A stretch of DNA of 64,000 nt. Origin: Bacteroides cellulosilyticus (GTDB lineage Bacteria; Bacteroidota; Bacteroidia; Bacteroidales; Bacteroidaceae). The DNA is taken from contig NZ_CP081903.1 of NCBI RefSeq assembly GCF_020091405.1, positions 6,200,501 to 6,264,500 of the forward strand, given 5' to 3'. The notes beneath the pieces were generated by a model that saw only the letters and a program-made list of their open reading frames with translations, ran no database searches and was not told the origin of the DNA. The position numbers and the translations under genes are program-made. Shown piece after piece: positions 1 to 7,299 of this stretch. The first letter of the stretch is position 1. Every line of letters starts with the position of its first letter.

Positions 1-995
1 TTAGAGCCAACACGTTTGATTAGCCCTTTCTCCTTTAATGCTGCCATAATACGTTCACCTTGTCGTAAGGAAACCGAAAGCGATTCTGCAATCTCTTTTG
101 CAGTGATTCGGTTATTTATCCGGATAAGCTCTAATACACGTTGTTCGTTTATACCGACATTTATACCGACATTTATACCGACATCGACACGAGGTTCTAA
201 ACCTTCATCCTCTATGGATACCTGATAATTACGAATCGTCTGCTCTAAATTACGGATATGCTCATCGAACATAAAGTTGTGAAATGGTTCTATATCATCG
301 TTTTCACGAGTAGCTATAAGAGATTCAATATATTCCGCTTTATGGTCTTTGTTAATATTGGTAGGAATGATTCCAAACTCAAACTGCAACTGATTCATCA
401 GCAAACGAGACATCCTGCCATTGCCATCAGCCCACGGATGAATTGTTACTAAATAGAAGTGAGCGTCGAAACTCAACTTATAGCATTCAATAACATTCGT
501 TTTTGAAAGAGCCTTTCGTCGCTGATTTATACTTTCGCAAAGTTCTGTCAACTTTGTAGGTACCTTTGAGTAATTCATATAAGAGCGTCCTCCAGTTCCG
601 GCTGTAACGTTCAGTAATCGTAAATCTCCATTCGCTGACGAAAATTCACCTAATGCAGTTTGATATATTGTTCCAGTATTCTTCAGAACGATAGAAGATA
701 GTTTCTTAAGCATATCAACTGAAATATCACTATGGCTCTTTGCAAAAGTAATAGATTGTTCGTATGCTGCTTTCAGGTCTAAGTTCATTAGTTGCTCAGT
801 CATAGAACGACCTTTCACACTGATGCCCTCATCAAACAAAAGTTGATTCTCAATTTCGGTGACAGTAGACCCCTCAATAGCTGTAGAATGAGTGATAAGG
901 GAATAGAGATAGAACTTATTGTAGTCTATCTGTTGGCCGATACCCAGCTCTTTAAACTGAGCTAACAAGGATAATATCTTCTGTTCTCTTGTCAT
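1..995 (-). CDS. Fic family protein with C-terminal winged helix (partial, runs off left edge)
   Basis: The reading frame opens at the ATG at 995-993 and is still open at base 1, so about 331 residues are present and the C-terminus is missing. The Fic signature HPWADGNGR is encoded near 405-431 and supplies the catalytic His and the nucleotide-binding GNGR. An N-terminal STAIEG matches the (S/T)xxxE(G/N) inhibitory motif of class II Fic enzymes, which typically transfer AMP to hydroxyl groups of target proteins. After the Fic core come a short linker with three VGIN repeats and a winged-helix-like segment (ITAKEIAESL, LKEKGLIKRVGS). This arrangement is common in Bacteroides Fic proteins; the target is unknown. 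A palindrome lies just upstream (1014-1037), which fits autoregulation by the winged helix (inference). Confidence 0.93.
   Translation of the reverse strand, partial: MTREQKILSLLAQFKELGIGQQIDYNKFYLYSLITHSTAIEGSTVTEIENQLLFDEGISVKGRSMTEQLMNLDLKAAYEQSITFAKSHSDISVDMLKKLSSIVLKNTGTIYQTALGEFSSANGDLRLLNVTAGTGGRSYMNYSKVPTKLTELCESINQRRKALSKTNVIECYKLSFDAHFYLVTIHPWADGNGRMSRLLMNQLQFEFGIIPTNINKDHKAEYIESLIATRENDDIEPFHNFMFDEHIRNLEQTIRNYQVSIEDEGLEPRVDVGINVGINVGINEQRVLELIRINNRITAKEIAESLSVSLRQGERIMAALKEKGLIKRVGS
148..183. repeat. Three perfect 12-bp tandem repeats inside the Fic gene
   Basis: Positions 148-159, 160-171 and 172-183 are identical (tttataccgaca). On the coding strand they encode VGIN three times, in the linker between the Fic core and the winged helix. 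The unit is a multiple of three, so copy-number change would lengthen or shorten the linker without breaking the frame. Confidence 0.95.
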
Positions 996-1013
996 AAAAA
1001 TGTTTTTTGATGC

Positions 1014-1060
1014 TACCTTTATATGACTATAAAGGTATGCAATGTTTTTTTGCAAAGTTA
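1014..1060 (-). promoter_or_regulatory. Fic gene promoter and palindromic operator candidate
   Basis: On the minus strand TAACTTTG at 1060-1053 is a perfect Bacteroides -7 element; no clear -33 box is visible. Downstream of it, 1014-1023 (tacctttata) and 1028-1037 form a perfect 10-bp inverted repeat with a 4-bp spacer, about 19 bp before the Fic start codon. A dimeric winged-helix repressor would bind such a site; binding by the Fic protein itself is a guess. Confidence 0.6.
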
Positions 1061-1063
1061 GCA

Positions 1064-1087
1064 AAAAGGCGGACTACTCCGCCTTTT
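1064..1087 (-). terminator. Intrinsic terminator at the end of locus A
   Basis: A perfect 10-bp stem (aaaaggcgga at 1064-1073, tccgcctttt at 1078-1087) with a 4-nt loop sits 6 bp after the stop codon of the 40-residue ORF on the minus strand. The transcript ends in a U-rich stretch. It closes the long minus-strand operon. Confidence 0.85.
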
Positions 1088-1092
1088 CCCCT

Positions 1093-1215
1093 TTAATCTT
1101 CCAACAACTCCCCTGCCTGTACCCACTTCGTATACGATACCAGCGACTCTTCAATAAGAGCATACTCGCAATCACTGGCTATTTTCAGTTCATCGCACAA
1201 TTCTTCTAAGTCCAT
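1093..1215 (-). CDS. Small 40-residue acidic protein, function unknown
   Basis: ATG at 1215-1213, stop TAA at 1095-1093. The predicted peptide begins MDLEELCDELKIASDCEYAL and ends QAGELLED; it is acidic, has two cysteines and no signal peptide or membrane segment. It starts 5 bp after the stop codon of the large esterase/GDPD gene and is followed at once by a terminator, so it is the last cistron of the locus A operon and probably translationally coupled. The position and the clean ORF support a real gene, but I recognise no family, and the size alone leaves room for chance. Confidence 0.5.
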   Translation of the reverse strand: MDLEELCDELKIASDCEYALIEESLVSYTKWVQAGELLED

Positions 1216-1220
1216 AAATA

Positions 1221-3716
1221 TTATTTTTTAATTTTTATCCTCAGGTAAGCACGGTCATCAAAGGAGCAGTTTCCTTTCTTTATCCCTTTCGTGCTCTTAT
1301 ACAACCGCATACACAAAGGATCTTTCTCCAGAATATCTGCAAGATAACATTCCGATTCATGCAAGGTGGAATATAGATGAGGATAACCGTCAGAAGACAA
1401 TACCACCTCTTCCGCATCACCCACAGGGAAAATATTCACCTGCTTCATCTGCACGGGAAAGCCGTCAAACACAGGGAAGGCAAACCGCTGTTCTTCTACC
1501 GGACAATTCTGCAAAACAGCCTGTTTCTGCAGAAAAGGATAGATAAATTCCCGTCCCGGATCGTGAGATTCCAAATCTTTCACCGTAGCCCCGTTCAACA
1601 AAGCTACTTCATTGACCACCGCACGGGCATTCGCCATAATAGCATCAATCTCTTTCTCATTAGAGGAATACAGATTACCAATAATACACTGGCAATCACC
1701 CACCTGCCAAACTTCATTCCGGGCATAACTATAAATCACGCCATTAGCCGTGAAACGTTTACCCGGCTCTGCTTTCAGTTCATCAAGTAAATTATGCTCT
1801 ACATAGAAATTATGCATTTTCTCTGTTATCCGGCAAATAGCCTCAGCAGCATCAATATCCTTCGGAAAATCACGTATAGCCTCCAAAGCAAGCTCCATAG
1901 CCAGCCGACCGGTTTTCTTACCCTCGTAAGTGAAGGTAGATTTAGCCGTAGCCCCGTCAATCACCGCCGCAAAGTAGGGAGTAACAATAATACCATCCTC
2001 ATTGGTCTGCGGACTTTGCTTGCCTTTCAGGAAACACTCCTCAACTGTAAAATGAGGAACAGAAGGAGCCTGAAATTCATTTTCTGACTGTAGATAGGTC
2101 CAATCGCGTTTACAATCCATTACTTTCGATTTATGTTTCAAATAGTCAATCAAGTACGCCGGGCGATCCGTTTGCAATATCGTTGCGCCCAAATTATCTA
2201 TTAGATAACCATAACCTTTATCCCGGTTTGCCAGTGAACAGTCGTCATCATGCCCGCCCGCATGGGTATCCCACAAGGTGTTATACCAGATATGGGATTT
2301 CCCAGCCATTATCTTCTTCACTTCGTAAGGCAACGGATTGGTATCATGGGCGAACTTAAATTCAATAGCCACTGGTTTCAACACCCGAAGATAATCATTT
2401 AACTTCCGAACGGCATCTTCTTCATCCAAATTAACTTTCGGCATGAAAACCACCTTATCCAGATATTTCCCGTAATCACGTTTCACATCTTCCGCCGGAG
2501 CATTACTTTTCATGATCACCAGATTGGTGGTTCCTGTCTTTTCTAACAGTTCATACACCTGATCGAAATAATCAAAAGCTTTATCCAAATTCAGCATCAC
2601 CTTCCCTTTGGCTGTCAATAATGCTTCTTCCAAAGTGGGAACCTTATAAATAGTCTTGATATGACATCCGTTCCGCAAACGCAACGCTTTTATTTCGGCC
2701 AAAGTATGATCTTCAGGTTTTCCGTTTCCCGTAGTTGTTCTGTCAAGCGTTTTATCATGCAACAAAATCAGATGTCCGTCTTTAGTTCTCGCAAGATCTA
2801 TCTCCACAATATCCACTCCCATCTGAATGGCATTTTCTATGGCTTCCAATGAATTTTCACAGGCATTGCGCCAATCGCCACGGTGGGCGGCAACAAGTAC
2901 TTCCTTACTATTCGGTTCAAATAATTTAGAACGTATCTGTACCAATCTTGAAACCTTTTCCTCTGACAGTTCCAAATATTTCTTCGCATACCGTTTTCCT
3001 AATTCTCTTTGCGACCGTGTATCAAAGTGGAATTCATCAATATTAGTCAACCCTTCGGAAGAAACAAGCCCGGCATAAGGTATGCTATCGGGAATCAAAG
3101 CAATTTTTTCTACGATATGCGAATAGTCCGGATTCCAGCGTCCTATTTCTCCAGCAATAAATGGCAAGTCCGGAATCCCCAAATCGCTACGCAAATCAGC
3201 AACCAATGTATTCAGATGATTCAGATAGTTTTGATAATCATCCCGGTTCGACTCCCCTTGATGCCAAATGATAGCTGCCGGCTTCAGGTCAGGGCGCTCG
3301 CGCAAAGCTTGTTTGATACGGAACAATGTTTTCTCATAATATCCGGCAGTATCGTTTTTCATAAAACGCTCTAAAGCGGTTCCTCCACGCGCATTGACCA
3401 CAAGAAATATAGTATCTTGTAATTGCTCGGACAATGTCTCAGCAAAAGTATATCCGGGGCCCAACTTCTGCATAGCGATATCCTTGCGGATATTCGAAAA
3501 ACGATTCAATGGGTTTCGGGCCACTTCAAAATGCCCATCGATATTCAGCAGTTTTACCATTTGGCAAGCTGCCATATCCGCATCTTCCACCGGTGCTCTG
3601 CCTGACATATTAGACTGTCCGAGCAGAATAAACAAACGCTTATGGGCACTTGCCTGGGAAGCGACCAAGGTAGTGACCAACAGAAATAAAAATATATATA
3701 TTTTCTTCATACTCAT
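1221..3716 (-). CDS. Secreted three-domain protein: SGNH esterase + GDPD + PP2C-like phosphatase
   Basis: 831 residues with a signal peptide (about 1-24). Domain 1 (about 26-250) is a sialate O-acetylesterase-like SGNH hydrolase: GQSNM (33-37, nucleophile Ser35), NARGGT (108-113), HQGESN (152-157) and a terminal DEFHFD (222-227). Domain 2 (about 272-530) is a glycerophosphodiester phosphodiesterase: AHRGDW with His278, VEIDLA with Glu305/Asp307, and LLHDKTLDRTT with His320. Domain 3 (about 555-831) resembles a PP2C/PPM phosphatase: NEDG (572-575), VIDGAT (585-590), VGDCQ (672-676), SSDGYP (774-779) and FDDR (819-822), the order and kind of acidic motifs that bind the two metals. The ORF is continuous, so no frameshift needs to be invoked. 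It is the last large gene of the locus A operon. Domains 1 and 2 are secure; the PP2C assignment rests on motif order. Confidence 0.85.
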   Translation of the reverse strand: MSMKKIYIFLFLLVTTLVASQASAHKRLFILLGQSNMSGRAPVEDADMAACQMVKLLNIDGHFEVARNPLNRFSNIRKDIAMQKLGPGYTFAETLSEQLQDTIFLVVNARGGTALERFMKNDTAGYYEKTLFRIKQALRERPDLKPAAIIWHQGESNRDDYQNYLNHLNTLVADLRSDLGIPDLPFIAGEIGRWNPDYSHIVEKIALIPDSIPYAGLVSSEGLTNIDEFHFDTRSQRELGKRYAKKYLELSEEKVSRLVQIRSKLFEPNSKEVLVAAHRGDWRNACENSLEAIENAIQMGVDIVEIDLARTKDGHLILLHDKTLDRTTTGNGKPEDHTLAEIKALRLRNGCHIKTIYKVPTLEEALLTAKGKVMLNLDKAFDYFDQVYELLEKTGTTNLVIMKSNAPAEDVKRDYGKYLDKVVFMPKVNLDEEDAVRKLNDYLRVLKPVAIEFKFAHDTNPLPYEVKKIMAGKSHIWYNTLWDTHAGGHDDDCSLANRDKGYGYLIDNLGATILQTDRPAYLIDYLKHKSKVMDCKRDWTYLQSENEFQAPSVPHFTVEECFLKGKQSPQTNEDGIIVTPYFAAVIDGATAKSTFTYEGKKTGRLAMELALEAIRDFPKDIDAAEAICRITEKMHNFYVEHNLLDELKAEPGKRFTANGVIYSYARNEVWQVGDCQCIIGNLYSSNEKEIDAIMANARAVVNEVALLNGATVKDLESHDPGREFIYPFLQKQAVLQNCPVEEQRFAFPVFDGFPVQMKQVNIFPVGDAEEVVLSSDGYPHLYSTLHESECYLADILEKDPLCMRLYKSTKGIKKGNCSFDDRAYLRIKIKK

Positions 3717-3761
3717 AATAAATATAAATTCTTATCCAATATTTCTATAAATTTCAAACGA

Positions 3762-5153
3762 TTATTTAAAAGAGTCTTGAAGTCGTACTTTCAATGAATC
3801 GATTTCCTTTTGTTGCTGAATAGTATAAAGCGTAAGTTCCTCTATCTTTTGCAACAGAATTTTATTCATATCATGCTGAGAATATCCTTCTTCTGCTACT
3901 TGCTTGGCAGAAGGAACACCAGGCAGATGATCGTTTTCAGAAATAAACTCCTCCACTTCTGCAATCGTCTTCAAAGCGTAATCTTCATTGAATACAAAGT
4001 CAGACCAACTGGATTGCGGGCTAATACCATAATCTTCCGAAAGTACTCCCTTGGCAACAAACAGTCTATACTTCTTTTTAAACTCCTGGCGAATCTGACT
4101 AACAAAAGTATCAATCAGCCCAACATAAACGTTCTCATAGTCAGCATCAAGATACAAACAACTTTTATTATTAGTACCCAAATAAAGTCCGTGCTTGGAC
4201 ATTGTTCCAATCCAACCATCATCCTTGTCTATATCCTTTCCGAAAAATGTTTTAATTCCATTAGCTTCTGTATATATGGATCCACCTACATTCAGAGCAT
4301 AATCAGGACTTGTCATTTGACCTACTATCAGTTTATTGTCCTTGATCAATACATGTGGATTATCTTCATTATCCATGTTGCCATTTCCCCAAAATGCAAC
4401 TCCATTCTGGCCTCCTACTCTTAACCACTTTCCATTTATTTCACCTTTAACTGTAGGGGCACCATTTCGTCCTATTTTCATAGTTATAGCATTGGAAACA
4501 AGCACTGTTCCATCGGCATTTACCAATAAGTTGGGGGTATCATTCGTTCCTGCATTTCCATCTCCCCAAAAACCTATTCCACTTTTTGCGCCAATGCGTA
4601 AACGTTTGCCACTAAAATTTGAAACCATCAAGGGTTCTTGATTTCTTCCCATCTTAAAGGTCACCCCCTGATCTGCATAATGCCCTATAAGGGATAAATG
4701 TAGAGAATTAAATATGGATGTCTGATTTGTTGTGATAAATACTTTATTTTCTTTATTGGGATTAAGTCTTATTCCATAAAGCCCGGTAATGGTTAACTCT
4801 TCACCTGGAAAACCGATACTACCAAGATAATAATTATTTGCTGTATAAAAATTCAACGCTGGTTTACCATTAAATGCACCAACTATAGATGTAGTACCAT
4901 TGGCTGAGACTCTAAAACGCTCTCCATTATTACCTCCTGCCCAAATAGAAAAAAGACGTTTATCTATTGGAAGAGATTCGTTCGTACCTATAATGCGAAC
5001 AAATCCTTTTTGACCACTTAGCCAGTCATAATCATCCCAAGATCCTATATATGGAAGTCGAGCTCCCGGAGCATACTGAGCATAAACACTGTTTCCTGTC
5101 AATGATCCTAAAAGCAATACAATTAGTATCATATATAATTTTGTTGCTCTCAT
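3762..5153 (-). CDS. Secreted tail-fibre-like protein with C-terminal chaperone-type coiled coil
   Basis: 463 residues, signal peptide about 1-25 (ends NSVYAQ). The body contains loosely repeated segments, for example GVTFKMGRNQEPL and AITMKIGRNGAPT, each followed by a GxGFWGDGN or NGVAFWGNGN element, suggesting a repetitive beta structure. The last ~80 residues (SDFVFNEDYALKTIAEVEEF, HLPGVPSA, then a heptad-like MNKILLQKIEELTLYTIQQQ) match a C-terminal module widespread in Bacteroidota secreted and tail-fibre-like proteins, possibly a trimerising or intramolecular-chaperone region. No other phage genes are nearby, and the gene sits mid-operon in locus A, so I read it as a surface or secreted fibre protein of the locus rather than a prophage remnant. 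Confidence 0.7.
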   Translation of the reverse strand: MRATKLYMILIVLLLGSLTGNSVYAQYAPGARLPYIGSWDDYDWLSGQKGFVRIIGTNESLPIDKRLFSIWAGGNNGERFRVSANGTTSIVGAFNGKPALNFYTANNYYLGSIGFPGEELTITGLYGIRLNPNKENKVFITTNQTSIFNSLHLSLIGHYADQGVTFKMGRNQEPLMVSNFSGKRLRIGAKSGIGFWGDGNAGTNDTPNLLVNADGTVLVSNAITMKIGRNGAPTVKGEINGKWLRVGGQNGVAFWGNGNMDNEDNPHVLIKDNKLIVGQMTSPDYALNVGGSIYTEANGIKTFFGKDIDKDDGWIGTMSKHGLYLGTNNKSCLYLDADYENVYVGLIDTFVSQIRQEFKKKYRLFVAKGVLSEDYGISPQSSWSDFVFNEDYALKTIAEVEEFISENDHLPGVPSAKQVAEEGYSQHDMNKILLQKIEELTLYTIQQQKEIDSLKVRLQDSFK

Positions 5154-5166
5154 AATTAGCTATTGA

Positions 5167-6519
5167 TTAGAAGTTAATAATTATTTTCTTATTTATTTTA
5201 TAAAAATCTGATTCAACTGTAACCAAGTAGACACCAGATGTTTGTATATTTATTTTCTTATCCAAAACTGTCCCCCCCAAAAAAACGAATTCGCAAAGTA
5301 ATGTTCCTTGAATCCCAATAAGCCGAATTTTCACATTCTCTACTTTAGGAAAACTTATATAAATTCGAATAGCCTGTATACTCTTATCAAAATAAATTTC
5401 TTCATATAGAGGACGCATGCTATTATCTTCCTTCATATAAGTTTTCATTTGATTGTTTGTATCAATTTGCCCAACACACCACTTTTGAGAATCAGTATCA
5501 TCCATAACCTGTTGAAATACACTTTCATGTGTACCTGTCAGATTCATACCAGTCGCAATATTACTTATAGTAAAGACTCTTCCTTCTAAAATGTCTTTCA
5601 AAGGATTAAGAAACCACTTCTGATAATCAGATTCCACATGAGACATTACTAATAAATCGTAGCCAACATCAGCACTTATAAAAGATAAATCACTTTGCTT
5701 TTGCAGAGCATACTGCAATGTTTTCTGGAATCCTACACAATGAAAATACCAAGTAGAAGAACAAAGCGGAATGCCAGTTTCTACATTAATCAATGATTCA
5801 CTTCCCATGCTGAGTTGCGATTCAGACTGATATAATATTGAAACTTGCTCACTGGATAATGTAACATCATAAATTTTAAAATCATCCATCTCGGCAGCAG
5901 GGATACCGTCTACCGAGCCAATGCACATTGATGTGAGCAGATTCCAATCCGGCGTAAAAGCAGAATAACACTCTGTCATTTTTCCTTTAGGAGTAAACAA
6001 ATAAAAATGAGTACCATCATCAGCATAGGTAATTGTCACGAAATACCATCCCTCTCCTTCATAAAAGTTCGAGTCATCCCACATCCATTGCTGATCCGGT
6101 AATATATTCTTTTGATTATCTGTATGATAGATATTCAACATAGCCCGTACTCCTTTTCTGCCCATCCCAAGCAATAAATTCCCATCATGATCTTTTGTCC
6201 AAAAAGCCTGAGTGATAGAATCCTGACTCACATATAACCAGTAAGTCAAAGTAAGTTCCTTCCGTTCTTGTTCACCAGGCAAAAGAGGGAAAGACAAATA
6301 ACTATCTTCTTTATCAAAAGATATGGCTTTTCCTTTTGCTCCAAACCTATCGGTAAAAGCATGAACAATACCATGAATATCCGCAGCCTGACCAGACATA
6401 ATATCTTCTGCATTAGTTCCGTTCAGAGGAAAACATCTTTGCGGTAATGGAATCTCTTGAGCACATAAATGAACCGCAAAGAATAGGGTTATCATTGATA
6501 TACATTTTTTCATAAACAT
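5167..6519 (-). CDS. Secreted LamG-like / ricin-type protein with sorting-type C-terminus
   Basis: About 450 residues from the ATG at 6519 (MFMKKC); a GTG codon at 6540 is also in frame but would overlap the previous gene. A signal peptide ends near HLCAQ. Residues about 30-230 look like a LamG/concanavalin-type jelly roll (LTLTYWLYVSQDSITQAFWT, EMDDFKIYDVTLSSEQVSIL, the classic end of a LamG domain). The region around VFTISNIATGMNLTG and DTDSQKWCV resembles a ricin-type carbohydrate-binding repeat. The final ~70 residues end TSGVYLVTVESDFYKINKKI, which resembles the C-terminal sorting domain of type IX secretion cargo. Probably a carbohydrate-binding component of locus A; no catalytic motif was seen. 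Confidence 0.65.
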   Translation of the reverse strand: MFMKKCISMITLFFAVHLCAQEIPLPQRCFPLNGTNAEDIMSGQAADIHGIVHAFTDRFGAKGKAISFDKEDSYLSFPLLPGEQERKELTLTYWLYVSQDSITQAFWTKDHDGNLLLGMGRKGVRAMLNIYHTDNQKNILPDQQWMWDDSNFYEGEGWYFVTITYADDGTHFYLFTPKGKMTECYSAFTPDWNLLTSMCIGSVDGIPAAEMDDFKIYDVTLSSEQVSILYQSESQLSMGSESLINVETGIPLCSSTWYFHCVGFQKTLQYALQKQSDLSFISADVGYDLLVMSHVESDYQKWFLNPLKDILEGRVFTISNIATGMNLTGTHESVFQQVMDDTDSQKWCVGQIDTNNQMKTYMKEDNSMRPLYEEIYFDKSIQAIRIYISFPKVENVKIRLIGIQGTLLCEFVFLGGTVLDKKINIQTSGVYLVTVESDFYKINKKIIINF

Positions 6520-6526
6520 TCTATTT

Positions 6527-7222
6527 TTAGTTATCTTCACAAAAGTGAGTTTGCAATTCTTTTCTCAATTCTATATATTTAAATTCATAAATAGCAATTT
6601 CATCAGGCATAGTAAATGTAGCAGAGGGATTTGCATCGCCAAATACTATTATAGAAGAATTCGAACGCCCCAAATAATCGTTCATGTAATTATGATCAGG
6701 CAAATTTATGCCAAAAAAGATAGGAGTATGCCATTTATTTTCGAGTAATTTTCGAGTATCCCTAGTTTCCACCCATAGAAAAAAGCCAGTAAAAAATAGA
6801 TGTACTTCCCATTGTGATACTCCTTGATTAACAGTGAACATAGGATCATATAATATATAATCATAATAGTTATTTGATCCCGAAGATAATTTCCTCCTAA
6901 CAACTATTGTTCCACTATCATAGAAAATATCCAAATAGGAATTTTCTTCCGTTCCATTAGTAAAAGACAACAATTTCAAAGGACGGGACAATTGACTTAA
7001 ATTTTGTCTCATATTGAAAACAACAGTCAATCCATCCATCCCTGAAGTTACAGGAGCAATCTCACTCATCCGTAAAATAGTCCTATTGGCATCTCTAACT
7101 TCTCTATAGAATAAGCTTTTACCTAGAGGAGTACCATAATTATGATTATCCTGAGAGAAAATGTTCAAAAATGTCATTAGTCCAACCAAAAACAACTGAA
7201 ATCTTAAATTGAAATTTTTCAT
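6527..7222 (-). CDS. Secreted protein of unknown function (locus A)
   Basis: 231 residues with an N-terminal hydrophobic signal (MKNFNLRFQLFLVGLMTFLN, cleavage likely near FSQD). No lipobox. The rest alternates beta-strand-like segments (GLTVVFNMRQNLSQLS, LDIFYDSGTIVVRRKL, VSQWEVHLFFTGFFLWVET), compatible with a jelly-roll or lectin-like fold, but I recognise no family and no catalytic motif. It lies between the GDPD gene and the LamG-like gene on the same strand with short gaps, so it is very likely part of the same transcript. Confidence 0.6.
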   Translation of the reverse strand: MKNFNLRFQLFLVGLMTFLNIFSQDNHNYGTPLGKSLFYREVRDANRTILRMSEIAPVTSGMDGLTVVFNMRQNLSQLSRPLKLLSFTNGTEENSYLDIFYDSGTIVVRRKLSSGSNNYYDYILYDPMFTVNQGVSQWEVHLFFTGFFLWVETRDTRKLLENKWHTPIFFGINLPDHNYMNDYLGRSNSSIIVFGDANPSATFTMPDEIAIYEFKYIELRKELQTHFCEDN

Positions 7223-7299
7223 AAGCCTCCTTTTATGGAAAATTATATCTTATTCTAAATATAAATGCTTGATACAGCATTAATCTACTATATACTACA

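Noticed and set aside
1221..3716. Frameshift or assembly join as cause of the three-domain protein
   Set aside because: The frame is continuous with normal linkers; nothing in the sequence indicates a join. Only comparison with other genomes could show otherwise.
3762..5153. Prophage remnant suggested by the tail-fibre-like protein
   Set aside because: Signal peptide present, operon position within locus A, and no other phage genes on either side.
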